Shown here piece after piece: positions 1-7,152 of a stretch of 22,355 nucleotides of DNA (its first letter is position 1; every line of letters begins with the position of its first letter). Below the pieces are notes generated by a model. It was not told where the DNA came from, searched no databases, and saw only the letters and a list, made by a program, of their open reading frames with translations. Source of the stretch: an uncultured Ruminococcus sp. (GTDB lineage: Bacteria > Bacillota > Clostridia > Oscillospirales > Ruminococcaceae); NCBI GenBank assembly GCA_900553675.1, contig USEH01000012.1, positions 1-22,355 of the forward strand, written 5' to 3'. The position numbers were made by a program, and so were the translations under genes.

Positions 1-18
1 TCTGTGGATGCTGGAATT

Positions 19-102
19 TTAGGATATGAAATGTATCGCCATGGCCAGCAGTTCTATGGTGAGGATGGAATTGTAAGCAAGGGTGTTGAGAATACTATTC
101 AT
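19..102 (-). CDS. possible small ORF (27 aa)
   Basis: I do not recognise this frame. It would encode a 27-residue, mostly hydrophobic peptide beginning MNSILNTLAYNS and ending in TAA. It is reported because its start is well formed: AGGAG lies 8 nt upstream of the ATG and a good sigma-A promoter lies about 30 nt further upstream on the same strand. It could be a genuine small protein, a leader peptide, or the start of a longer leftward gene broken by a nonsense or frameshift change. The plus strand is also open from base 1 to a TAA at 127-129, which could be the tail of another gene, but that reading has no supporting signal. Confidence 0.35.
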   Translation of the reverse strand: MNSILNTLAYNSILTIELLAMAIHFIS

Positions 103-133
103 AATAACATCTCCTTATACTTTTATTAATTAT

Positions 134-162
134 AATATAGCATATTTCTTTTGAAAATGCAA
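134..162 (-). promoter_or_regulatory. sigma-A promoter reading left
   Basis: On the minus strand a -35 box TTGCAT (157-162) and a -10 box TATATT (134-139) are separated by exactly 17 bp. They are followed by an AGGAG site and the ATG of the 27-codon frame. It drives whatever is transcribed off the left edge of the window. Confidence 0.5.
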
Positions 163-244
163 GACCTGTGTTTATTTCTCGATAAAAAGTGTCTGAAAAT
201 ATCTGAAAAACACATTGTTTCTATACTTTTATGAGAAATTCGTT

Positions 245-967
245 CTACATATTGCCGCTCAGATGCATTATAATACTGATTGCAGATATCGGAGCGGTTT
301 CACATCGAAGAATCCTTTCGCCGAGCCATATTTTTTCGATACCGTTCTGCTCGCAAAGTGCAATCTCTTCCACTGAAAAGCCGCCCTCCGAGCCTATAAG
401 CACTCCAACGCTGTCTCCCGGATTGTACCGAAATTTACCTAAGGATTTTCCACCCTTTTCATAGCAGACAAGCCCTAAATCCATTGCCCTCATTTTTTCA
501 ATACAGCATTCAAGGCTTATTATGTCCGAAACGGTGGGAACAATACCTCTGCCCGACTGCTTGGCTGCTTCAAGAGCGATTTTTGCAAGCCTTTCACGCT
601 TTTTTGCAAATTGCTTTTGCTCCGGTCGGGAAACGCACCTCTGCGTTAAAACGGGGACTATCTCAACTGCGCCAAGCTCGGTTGCCTTCTGGACGATAAG
701 CTCAAGCTTATCAAGCTTTGGAACAGCCATAAAAAGCGTTACCGAAACCGAAGGCTCTGGCGACGGCGATTGTGATATCACTTCAAGCTCTATTGCTTCG
801 TCGCTGATCTTCAGGATTTTGCAGCTGTAGTCGGTTTTGTCGTGACAGACGGTTATAACGTCGCCCAGCCTCATTCGCAGCGACCTGCCGATGTGAACAG
901 CATCTTCCCCGAAAAGGCTTATAGCATTGCCGACAGGCGGTGAATTGCAGAAGAATCTTGGCATCAT
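245..967 (-). CDS. rsmE: 16S rRNA (uracil1498-N3)-methyltransferase RsmE
   Basis: RsmE methylates N3 of U1498 in 16S rRNA, using S-adenosylmethionine, in the assembled small subunit. The protein is 240 aa, the usual length. The N-terminal PUA-like part covers about residues 1-70, and the SPOUT (trefoil-knot) methyltransferase domain covers about 75-240. The diagnostic SAM-site motifs are present: GSEGGFS at 192-198 and LGERILRCETA at 215-225. The ELIVQKATELG segment at about 89-99 is also typical. Two ATG codons are adjacent (967 and 964); a purine-rich AGAGGCG stretch precedes them. It is transcribed alone, divergently from the dCMP deaminase operon, from its own promoter. Confidence 0.95.
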   Translation of the reverse strand: MMPRFFCNSPPVGNAISLFGEDAVHIGRSLRMRLGDVITVCHDKTDYSCKILKISDEAIELEVISQSPSPEPSVSVTLFMAVPKLDKLELIVQKATELGAVEIVPVLTQRCVSRPEQKQFAKKRERLAKIALEAAKQSGRGIVPTVSDIISLECCIEKMRAMDLGLVCYEKGGKSLGKFRYNPGDSVGVLIGSEGGFSVEEIALCEQNGIEKIWLGERILRCETAPISAISIIMHLSGNM

Positions 968-994
968 TTCGCCTCTTTTCGATGTGTTAATTAC

Positions 995-1023
995 AGTATA
1001 ATCCCACTTCGCAATAATTTCAA
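995..1023 (-). promoter_or_regulatory. promoter of rsmE
   Basis: On the minus strand TTGAAA (1018-1023) and TATACT (995-1000) are 17 bp apart, about 30 bp upstream of the rsmE start. Confidence 0.6.
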
Positions 1024-1093
1024 GGGATATTTACATTTTTCGCCTTTCTGTCACTAACATTTCACAAACACCTGAACTATTAAGATATTCTAC

Positions 1094-1122
1094 TTTACAA
1101 TGCAAGTAAAATGTGCTATAAT
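1094..1122 (+). promoter_or_regulatory. promoter of the dCMP deaminase-tsaE-tsaB-rpiB operon
   Basis: TTTACA (1094-1099) and TATAAT (1117-1122) have a 17-bp spacer. An ATG at 1100, in frame with the deaminase, lies inside this promoter and cannot be the translation start. This supports the start at 1160. Confidence 0.7.
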
Positions 1123-1159
1123 ACTTTTAAATAATGCCTTTATGAAAGGACTGGTAATA

Positions 1160-1648
1160 ATGCAGCGCAGAGACAAAATCAACTACTACCTCGATATCGC
1201 CGATTCCGTTTCGGAAAGATGCACCTGCCTCAGAAGAAGATACGGCGCGGTAATCGTCAACAACGACCAGATAATATCCACAGGCTACGTTGGAGCGCCG
1301 AGGGGCAGAAAAAACTGCACCGACCTTGGCTATTGCGTCCGCAACCAGCTCAATATCCCTCGCGGAGAGAGATACGAGCTTTGCCGCAGCGTACACGCCG
1401 AAATGAACGCCATAATAAACGCTCCGCGTGAGCGTATGCTGGGTGCAACCCTGTACTTATGCGGCAGAGAGGTTGCAACAGGCGAATACATCAAAAACTC
1501 CTGCTGCTGCTCAATGTGCAAAAGGGTCATAATCAACTCTGGCATTGAAAGGGTAATCATCCGCGACGACGACGAAAATTACCGCGTGATTCCCGTGTTC
1601 GACTGGATTATCAACGATGAATCGGTAGCCGGAGAATCCGGATATTAA
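1160..1648 (+). CDS. deoxycytidylate (dCMP) deaminase
   Basis: Zinc-dependent deaminase of the dCMP deaminase/ComEB family. It converts dCMP to dUMP, feeding dTMP synthesis. The zinc and catalytic motifs are visible: HAEMNAI at 79-85 (His ligand and Glu proton shuttle) and CSMC at 117-120 (two Cys ligands). The N-terminal CTCLRRRYGAVIV stretch is also typical of the family. Length is 162 aa. The ATG at 1160 has GAAAGGA about 10 nt upstream. In-frame ATGs at 1100 and 1142 lie in the promoter and at the ribosome site. It is the first gene of a plus-strand operon, 16 bp ahead of tsaE. A competence role as in ComEB cannot be judged from sequence. Confidence 0.9.
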   Translation: MQRRDKINYYLDIADSVSERCTCLRRRYGAVIVNNDQIISTGYVGAPRGRKNCTDLGYCVRNQLNIPRGERYELCRSVHAEMNAIINAPRERMLGATLYLCGREVATGEYIKNSCCCSMCKRVIINSGIERVIIRDDDENYRVIPVFDWIINDESVAGESGY

Positions 1649-1664
1649 TGGCTGGTGAATAATT

Positions 1665-2108
1665 TTGACAACTGAATTTGTTACCCACTCCGCCGCCGAG
1701 ACGATAGAGGTCGGAAAAATTATAGGCTCGCGCCTTCGCGGTGGGGATATCATTGCCTTCAAGGGCGGATTGGGAGCGGGGAAAACCACTATCACCCATG
1801 GAATAGCTCTCGGAATGGGACTAAGGGATGATGTTTCAAGCCCCACCTTTGCAATCGTCAACGAATATATCGGCGATAAGCTCAGCCTTTGCCACTTTGA
1901 TATGTACAGAATAAGCGCGGACGAGCTTGAATGCATTGGCTTTTACGACTATCTCACCAACGACAGGGTGCTGGCAATAGAGTGGAGCGAGAATATAGCC
2001 GACGAGCTGCCAGACGGCATTATTACTATTGAGATACTCCGCACCGGCGAGGATGACAGAAGAATTATAGTTACCGGAGATGAAAGATTTGACGATATTA
2101 GCAATTGA
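1665..2108 (+). CDS. tsaE: tRNA threonylcarbamoyladenosine biosynthesis ATPase TsaE
   Basis: TsaE is the P-loop ATPase that works with TsaB and TsaD to install t6A at position 37 of ANN-decoding tRNAs. The protein is 147 aa, normal for the family. Visible motifs are Walker A GGLGAGKT at 34-41, SPTF at 59-62, HFDMYR at 77-82 and EWSE at 106-109. The start is TTG with a weak GGTGA site upstream; no better in-frame start exists near the conserved N-terminus. It ends inside the start region of tsaB, so the two are probably translationally coupled. TsaD is not in the window. Confidence 0.94.
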   Translation: MTTEFVTHSAAETIEVGKIIGSRLRGGDIIAFKGGLGAGKTTITHGIALGMGLRDDVSSPTFAIVNEYIGDKLSLCHFDMYRISADELECIGFYDYLTNDRVLAIEWSENIADELPDGIITIEILRTGEDDRRIIVTGDERFDDISN

Positions 2109-2778
2109 TACTTCAGGAAAAACTGCCTCATGTGCAGTTCTGCGCGACGGCGTTGTGCTTGGCGAAACGTCGGTCTACACAAGGCTAACCCATTCTCAGG
2201 TGATACTGCCATTTGTAAAGCGACTCTTGGGAGACGTCAACCTCACCCTTGACGATGTTGATATCATCGCCGCCGCAAACGGTCCTGGGTCGTATACAGG
2301 ACTCAGAATCGGAATTGCCATGGTAAAGGGACTATGCTTTACAGGCAAAAGCTGCCTTGGAGTTTCTACGCTTGAAGGACTTGCCGCAAACTGCCTTGCA
2401 GCAAAGGCAAGAATCTTTGCCGTTATGTCCGCACGCCCCGGAATAGTCTATTTCGGAGCATACGATTCCGACGGCGAACGCCTTACAAACACTGTTCCGG
2501 ACGGCGTTATCAAGCTTGAAAAGCTCAGGGAATACGCCGATAGCTATAGCGGTGATATAATTCTTGTCGGCGACTGCGCAGAGTCTGTAAAGCAAACACT
2601 CTTTACAGACGATTTAAGAGTGAGACTTGCTCCCGCGGCTGACAGGCTTCAAAAGGCATCGGGAATAGCTCAGGCGGCTTTGTGGCATCTCGAAGAAGCA
2701 AAGCCCGCAGAAGCGCTGAATGCGCGATATCTGCAGATAACCAAAGCTGAAAAGGATTTATTGGAGAAAAATAAATAG
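2089..2778 (+). CDS. tsaB: tRNA threonylcarbamoyladenosine biosynthesis protein TsaB
   Basis: TsaB is the ASKHA-fold partner of TsaD in t6A synthesis and scaffolds the TsaB-TsaD-TsaE complex. The N-terminus TILAIDTSG and the GPGSYTGLRIG motif (about 65-75) are diagnostic. With the chosen start it is 229 aa, the usual length, with no RimI acetyltransferase fusion. An ATG exists at 2080, but GGAG (2076-2079) abuts it with no spacing. A TTG at 2089 has that GGAG 9 nt upstream and gives the classical short TsaB N-terminus, so I prefer TTG. The gene overlaps the end of tsaE by 20 nt and is followed 20 nt later by rpiB. Confidence 0.93.
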   Translation: MTILAIDTSGKTASCAVLRDGVVLGETSVYTRLTHSQVILPFVKRLLGDVNLTLDDVDIIAAANGPGSYTGLRIGIAMVKGLCFTGKSCLGVSTLEGLAANCLAAKARIFAVMSARPGIVYFGAYDSDGERLTNTVPDGVIKLEKLREYADSYSGDIILVGDCAESVKQTLFTDDLRVRLAPAADRLQKASGIAQAALWHLEEAKPAEALNARYLQITKAEKDLLEKNK

Positions 2779-2798
2779 ATTTTGAAAGGACGATATTT

Positions 2799-3242
2799 AT
2801 GAAGATAGGAATAGGAAACGACCATGCGGGAACAGATTTAAAGCTTGCAATATGCCAGCATCTGGATGAAATAGGGGTGGAATACATAGATTACGGCATA
2901 GCCCCTGGCGAGAAAATCGACTACCCCGACGCTGCGGAGCGTGTCTGCCGCGAGGTTGTAAACGGCACTGTTGACAGAGCAATACTTATTTGCGGAACCG
3001 GAATAGGCATATCCATAGCGGCAAATAAGATTAAAGGAATCCGCGCCTGCGCCTGCTCTGACAGCTTCTCGGCAAAATACACCCGTCTGCATAACGACGC
3101 CAACGCCTTGTGCCTCGGCGGAAGAGTAGTGGGAGCCGGCTTGGCTTGCGAGCTTGTAGATTTGTTCCTTACCACCGAATTTGAGGGCGGCAGACATCAG
3201 AGAAGGGTAGACCTTATCACCAAGCTTGAAGAAAAGGGATAA
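2799..3242 (+). CDS. rpiB: ribose 5-phosphate isomerase B
   Basis: RpiB interconverts ribose 5-phosphate and ribulose 5-phosphate in the non-oxidative pentose phosphate pathway. It belongs to the RpiB/LacAB family, and the alternative of galactose-6-phosphate isomerase is unlikely without lac genes nearby. The protein is 147 aa, typical. Motifs include NDHAG at 7-11, CGTGIG at 65-70 with the catalytic Cys65, and HNDANALCLGGR at 98-109 with His98. The ATG is preceded by GAAAGGA with about 9 nt spacing. It is the last gene of the operon and is followed by a strong hairpin terminator. Confidence 0.95.
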   Translation: MKIGIGNDHAGTDLKLAICQHLDEIGVEYIDYGIAPGEKIDYPDAAERVCREVVNGTVDRAILICGTGIGISIAANKIKGIRACACSDSFSAKYTRLHNDANALCLGGRVVGAGLACELVDLFLTTEFEGGRHQRRVDLITKLEEKG

Positions 3243-3271
3243 CGTCGACTGACGGAAATCAATATAAAAAC

Positions 3272-3307
3272 AAAATCATCCTCTGCTTTTCAGCGGGGGA
3301 TGATTTT
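3272..3307. terminator. bidirectional intrinsic terminator
   Basis: A 10-bp stem pairs AAAATCATCC (3272-3281) with GGATGATTTT (3298-3307). There is extra GC pairing towards the loop and T-runs on both strands. It lies between convergent rpiB and the Nudix gene and would end both transcripts. Confidence 0.8.
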
Positions 3308-3336
3308 TATGTAAAGAATATCAGCTTTACAGGCTG

Positions 3337-3804
3337 TCAGATTGCCGTAAACAGCGAATAAGGCTTATCACTTTCCCGGGAAATATACTCCGCCTGAGAA
3401 AGCCCCGAATCGCTATCCATAGCCGCCCGTATCAGGCTTTTAGAAAGCCCGGGGACGTCCTCCCGCGCAAGAGCCTCGGCGATATCCACCCAGATAACCT
3501 CGCTGTTTTCGTCGTTGTCGGGGCGGGGTGTGCCGTCAACATAGCTTACCTCAAAGCAGACGTACCAGTCGTGGACGTTGAAACGTATGCCAATAATCCG
3601 CTCCGGCTTAATCAGAACGCCGGTTTCCTCCATGTATTCCCGCACGATAGCTTGTTCCGGCGATTCGCCGATATTGATGTATCCTCCGGGGATAATCAGC
3701 TTGCCATTGCCGGAGCCGTATGTATGACGGGCTAAAAGCACCTTTCCATCCTTAATCAGCACGCCCGAAACGCTCTTGCCCCAATCCGTATTTTCACCGT
3801 TCAT
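3337..3804 (-). CDS. Nudix hydrolase
   Basis: A 155-aa Nudix protein that hydrolyses some nucleoside diphosphate linked to another moiety; the substrate cannot be predicted. The Nudix box G-x5-E-x7-R-E-x2-E-E-x-G is complete: G41, E47, R55-E56, E59-E60 and G62. It sits in a single alpha/beta domain, with the flanking GKLIIPGG before it. Its ATG overlaps the stop of the upstream metallo-hydrolase gene as ATGA (3801-3804), so the two are translationally coupled and probably act in one pathway. It ends at the bidirectional terminator. Confidence 0.9.
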   Translation of the reverse strand: MNGENTDWGKSVSGVLIKDGKVLLARHTYGSGNGKLIIPGGYINIGESPEQAIVREYMEETGVLIKPERIIGIRFNVHDWYVCFEVSYVDGTPRPDNDENSEVIWVDIAEALAREDVPGLSKSLIRAAMDSDSGLSQAEYISRESDKPYSLFTAI

Positions 3805-4394
3805 TTGCTCTGTGTCGTTCCTTTCTTTGAGATTTCTCCGCCGAAAAAGTAGTCTTCAAGCTCGCAAATCAGTATGCTTTTTTCGATTATAGGTGATTCG
3901 CCGCAGTGGCTTGGGACGAAATACTTTGTGTCAAGCCTTTTCATAGCCGTAATCATCTCCCGCGCGACGTCCTTGTTGCAGTCCTTGTTGGAATAGTAAA
4001 GGTCACCAATAAGGGTGTATTCCGAGCTGATTGTAAGCACCAGGCTGCCCTTTGCGTGAACCGATGGAAACCGCGCTATTTCAAGCTTTAAGCCGTCCTC
4101 AATAACAATTCTGTCGCTGACGATGATGCCCTTGCCAAGCTTTTCATATGTCTTTTTGCCCAGATATATCTCATCGCAGCTAATACGCTTCATATTGGCG
4201 GTATGGTCGGGATGGAAGTGTGAAAGTATCACCGCCTTTTCGCCCGCAACGCTTTCAATCTCATTAAAGGCTTGCTCGTTCGAGCCGACGTCGTAGATGT
4301 ATGTCTTTTTATCGCCCTTGATAAAGAAAACATCTGCGGAAAGCGGCTCGTCGGACGACGGTATGAAATTGATGTATTCGCATATCGGTATCAA
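3801..4394 (-). CDS. metallo-beta-lactamase-fold hydrolase
   Basis: An MBL-fold metal-dependent hydrolase of 197 aa. The metal-binding HxHxDH motif is HFHPDH at 59-64. Further likely ligands are His113 (VHAKGS), Asp131 (GDLYYS) and His163 (PSHCGESP). The overall pattern resembles small glyoxalase II-like MBL proteins, but the substrate is unknown; the coupled Nudix gene gives no clear answer. The start is TTG, with GGGGTGA about 5 nt upstream, and a good promoter precedes it. It is the first gene of a two-gene operon. Confidence 0.85.
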   Translation of the reverse strand: MIPICEYINFIPSSDEPLSADVFFIKGDKKTYIYDVGSNEQAFNEIESVAGEKAVILSHFHPDHTANMKRISCDEIYLGKKTYEKLGKGIIVSDRIVIEDGLKLEIARFPSVHAKGSLVLTISSEYTLIGDLYYSNKDCNKDVAREMITAMKRLDTKYFVPSHCGESPIIEKSILICELEDYFFGGEISKKGTTQSK

Positions 4395-4429
4395 AAAATC
4401 ACCCCACGCTCTAAGATTATTTCGTTACA

Positions 4430-4458
4430 AGTATACCACATCACGGCGATATGTGCAA
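4430..4458 (-). promoter_or_regulatory. promoter of the MBL-Nudix operon
   Basis: On the minus strand TTGCAC (4453-4458) and TATACT (4430-4435) have a 17-bp spacer, 35 bp ahead of the TTG start. Confidence 0.65.
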
Positions 4459-4528
4459 TACGAAATTCGTAAGCGGTGACATCTGTGCTATCAGTGATTT
4501 TTTCGGGATAGTCTCAAAGAAAACTGTG

Positions 4529-5182
4529 TTAAAATTCTTTCTTTTTCATAATGGATATGCTGATTCTGCATGATATAAGAACCGCTAAGGCAGCTATCAC
4601 CATTATAGCCAAAACCATGATTCCACTGCTTACAGTCGACAGGCGATTAAATATCAGGCTTAAATCTATCTTCAGCCAACGCACAATTCCAATTGCGATA
4701 AAGCCGATAATGCCTGCTATTCCGGCAATTCCGAAAATAACATATACTCTTTTCTCTCCGCCGAATTTAAGCTGAACAGGCAGCATAACGGCAAGAATAA
4801 CCGCCAACAGCGCAAAATGCATCAAAGCGGCAATTACAATGTCGCTCACCAATAGCGAAGTTTTTACGAAGCTCATGGCAATCGCGATAATTACGGCAAA
4901 CAGCCATGCTCCTCCGCCTATGAGAAATCCGAATACATATTTTTCAAGGACATATCCCTTCCGACTGATTGGAAGGGAAAACAGGAATGCATTTCCGTTG
5001 TCATATTCGTCGTAGCTTATGGTGTTTAAGACAGCCATGGAGCCGCAAATGGACATATATCCTATGATGAACGAAACACCTTCCATAAATGTCTGTATCC
5101 AGACGGCTGTTGCCATAAATATCAGAAAGAAATACCGCTGTGCCTTTAACAGCTTCAAATCCTTTACCAAAAGACCGGTCAT
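4529..5182 (-). CDS. ABC-2 type transporter permease
   Basis: The membrane subunit of an ABC exporter, 217 aa and mostly hydrophobic, with about six predicted membrane segments. The segment YDEYDNGNAFLFSLPISRK (about residues 57-75) is characteristic of the ABC2_membrane_5 (PF13346) type of permease found with YtrA-like regulators. The start at 5182 is chosen because GGGGGAG stands just upstream and because it avoids overlap with the ATPase gene; an in-frame ATG at 5215 would overlap that gene. It is the last gene of the GntR-ATPase-permease operon. The substrate is unknown; related operons respond to cell-wall-active peptides. Confidence 0.88.
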   Translation of the reverse strand: MTGLLVKDLKLLKAQRYFFLIFMATAVWIQTFMEGVSFIIGYMSICGSMAVLNTISYDEYDNGNAFLFSLPISRKGYVLEKYVFGFLIGGGAWLFAVIIAIAMSFVKTSLLVSDIVIAALMHFALLAVILAVMLPVQLKFGGEKRVYVIFGIAGIAGIIGFIAIGIVRWLKIDLSLIFNRLSTVSSGIMVLAIMVIAALAVLISCRISISIMKKKEF

Positions 5183-5201
5183 AATTCGCTCCCCCTTATC
5201 A

Positions 5202-6062
5202 TCAAAGATGGTCATATTCGCTTCCCATTATCATCATGGTAATAATTTCATCTATATTGCTTTTTTCGATAACCGCTTTAGGGTAATTGTCAATATAAAA
5301 CTGCCTTTGATTTGTAAGACAGCTATTGCCGTATTTTTCTTCCTTGACGCGCAGTATATACTGCTTATCCAATGCGGCATATTGCTCCGGATCAATCTTT
5401 ATCAGCGCATAATCGCTCAAAAGAACATCGGTATCCTCGTGCATGATGATTTTTCCGTCATGAATCATATAAATGTCGTCGCATAAAGATTCCAGATCGC
5501 CTGAAATGTGCGAGCTTATCAGGATGGAGCGATTCTCATCCTTTCCCATAAAATCTCTTAGCATTTCCAATATCTCAAACCTTGCCACAACGTCCAATCC
5601 CGCTGTGGGTTCATCGAGTATCAGAAGCTTGGCGTTATGCGAGATTGCCGCCAGAACCTTCAGTTTTGCCTTCATTCCGGTGGAAAACTCTTTTATTTTC
5701 TTGTCGCGGGGTAGCTTGAAGTGTTCGACCTGATTGATAAAAAACGCTCTGTCGAAATTTCTGTAAAGGCTTTCAAGCACGGGAATGATATCATCAATAG
5801 TAAGATATCCGCTGAATCCGGAATCCGACAGAACAACGCCGATATCCTGCTTGTCTAAAGGCGTAATCTCGCTTATGTCCTTGCCGAATATGCTTATGCT
5901 TCCGCCGTCAGGAGTAATAAGTCCCAGAATCGCCTTGAATGTTGTGCTTTTTCCTGCACCGTTCTGACCTATCTGCCCGGTTATGAATCCGCTTCTTATT
6001 TCAAGCGAGCAATCCAGCGTGAAATTTTTATAGTTCTTTTTCAAGTGTTCGGTTTTAATCAT
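5202..6062 (-). CDS. ABC transporter ATP-binding protein (YtrB/BcrA-like)
   Basis: The nucleotide-binding subunit, 286 aa, partner of the downstream permease. Walker A GQNGAGKST is at 32-40 and the signature region reads FSTGMKAK at 126-133. Walker B LLILDEP is at 146-152, the D-loop AGLD follows, and the switch His is 185. The STGM signature (in place of SGGQ) is normal for BcrA/YtrB-type ATPases. A C-terminal extension of about 70 residues after the nucleotide-binding domain is also typical. It begins 2 nt after the GntR gene ends, so it is tightly co-transcribed with the regulator. Confidence 0.92.
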   Translation of the reverse strand: MIKTEHLKKNYKNFTLDCSLEIRSGFITGQIGQNGAGKSTTFKAILGLITPDGGSISIFGKDISEITPLDKQDIGVVLSDSGFSGYLTIDDIIPVLESLYRNFDRAFFINQVEHFKLPRDKKIKEFSTGMKAKLKVLAAISHNAKLLILDEPTAGLDVVARFEILEMLRDFMGKDENRSILISSHISGDLESLCDDIYMIHDGKIIMHEDTDVLLSDYALIKIDPEQYAALDKQYILRVKEEKYGNSCLTNQRQFYIDNYPKAVIEKSNIDEIITMMIMGSEYDHL

Positions 6063-6064
6063 TG

Positions 6065-6436
6065 CTATTCCTCCAAAAGCAATTCAAAAAGGCTTTTTAT
6101 ATCTTCCTTGCTGATGCCGTATCGCTTGCCCTTTAGTATTGCCGCTTCCAGGTCGGCTTCCAGCTCTTTTTTCTGTTCCTCGAGCAAAAGCTCGGTATTG
6201 GTCGCCGCGACATAGCTGCCCTTTCCGTGAACGGTAACGGTGAAGCCCTCTTCCTCCAGATAATCATATGCCTTTTTTACTGTCAGGGCGCTGATTTTCA
6301 GCTCATTTGACAAGGTTCTGACAGATGGTAGAATATCGTTTTCCCGCAGTTCGCCTTGGCGGATAAGTGCCTTTATCTGCTCCACTATCTGTTCGTAGAT
6401 GGGGGTCATCAGCGAATTGTTTATTATTATTCTCAA
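6065..6436 (-). CDS. GntR-family transcriptional regulator, YtrA subfamily
   Basis: A 123-aa repressor-type protein. The winged helix occupies about residues 10-78 (motif LPSVRTLSNELKIS) and is followed by a short helical tail of about 45 residues. There is no ligand-binding FCD or UTRA domain. This short architecture is the YtrA subfamily, which usually represses an adjacent ABC transporter operon. The start is TTG with GAAAGGAAA upstream. Its promoter contains dyad and direct repeats that probably form its own operator, so autoregulation of the three-gene operon is likely. Confidence 0.9.
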   Translation of the reverse strand: MRIIINNSLMTPIYEQIVEQIKALIRQGELRENDILPSVRTLSNELKISALTVKKAYDYLEEEGFTVTVHGKGSYVAATNTELLLEEQKKELEADLEAAILKGKRYGISKEDIKSLFELLLEE

Positions 6437-6715
6437 TTTTTCGATCTTTCCTTTCTATGACGTCATGTATAACAGTATATCACAGTATACAACTGTTGTC
6501 AAGTGTTATATGCTGTTTATTTATTTTTTGAGATAATGTTAGCCGCTCAGATACTTTATCATACAGCTTTTGCCAAAATCATCATATATTTGCTTTATAA
6601 GTAATCTGTACAATCCATATCGGAATATGATATAAGAGGGAAACGGAATTATCCGCCGATATAGGCTTTCAAGGCTTGTTTTCACGGATATTCAAGGAAA
6701 GGCGGGGTAAATACT
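6437..6715. other. intergenic region between the GntR operon and sigK
   Basis: Apart from the GntR promoter I see no gene here. A short dyad (CATAT and ATATG around 6616-6629) and CATATATT (6583-6590, loosely like a sigma-E -10 element) precede sigK. A sporulation promoter is expected for sigK but I cannot place it firmly. AGGCGGGG stands about 8 nt before the sigK ATG as its ribosome site. Confidence 0.35.
6469..6509 (-). promoter_or_regulatory. promoter and probable operator of the GntR-ABC operon
   Basis: On the minus strand a consensus -35 TTGACA (6497-6502) and -10 TATACT (6474-6479) have a 17-bp spacer. The same stretch holds repeats: two direct copies of ACAGTAT on the plus strand, the dyad GTATA-6-TATAC, and flanking ATAACA (6469-6474) with its complement TGTTAT (6504-6509). 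These overlap the promoter and would let a dimeric GntR protein block it. Confidence 0.7.
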
Positions 6716-7063
6716 ATGTTCTTTGAAATGCTTGCAAGGATAGCCTCAAAGCTATTGTGGTTCGCACTTCACATTTCGGACAAAAACAACTTTCCCAAGC
6801 CGCTTTCGGCAAAGGAGGAATCTGAGCTTTTCGGGCGGCTTGCTTCGGGCGACAAATCCGCCAAGGATAAGCTTATTTTGCACAATATGCGGCTTGTTGC
6901 GCACATTGTCAAGAAGTATTACGTAAGTGGGGAGGAGCAGGATGAGCTTATCTCCATTGGAACGGTCGGGCTTATAAAGGCGGTGGGTACATATAAGCCG
7001 GATAAAGGCAACAGGTTCGCGGCATATGGGTCGAGATGTATCGAAAATGCTATCCTATCATAA
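6716..7063 (+). CDS. sigK: RNA polymerase sigma-K, 5' part only (interrupted)
   Basis: The N-terminal half of the late mother-cell sporulation sigma factor. Residues 1-21 form a hydrophobic pro-sequence (MLARIASKLLWFALHI region) like the one cleaved from pro-sigma-K. NFPKPLS follows, then sigma region 2, with RLVAHIVKKY at 59-68 and DELISIGTVGLIKA at 76-89. The frame stops four residues after RCIEN (107-111), so the rest of region 2 and regions 3 and 4 are missing. The full protein is normally about 230-240 aa. From memory, skin-type elements cut sigK at this same place in Bacillus and Clostridia. The missing half is not in this window. It may be a split gene restorable by excision or a dead fragment. 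Confidence 0.85.
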   Translation: MFFEMLARIASKLLWFALHISDKNNFPKPLSAKEESELFGRLASGDKSAKDKLILHNMRLVAHIVKKYYVSGEEQDELISIGTVGLIKAVGTYKPDKGNRFAAYGSRCIENAILS

Positions 7064-7152
7064 CGGCTTGTTTTGGAGCATACGGCGAAAATCAAGCTCC
7101 CTCCGATGAAAAATGGCGCGTATTTCGCCGCTTGGGTAGCCGTTCTTATTTG

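Noticed and set aside
190..225. Terminator for rsmE in the region of repeated TCTGAAAA
   Set aside because: It is a short direct repeat with only a 4-bp GTGT/ACAC stem, too weak to call.
6583..6629. Sigma-E promoter for sigK
   Set aside because: CATATATT resembles a -10 element, but no matching -35 at proper spacing was found; recorded only as a weak possibility.
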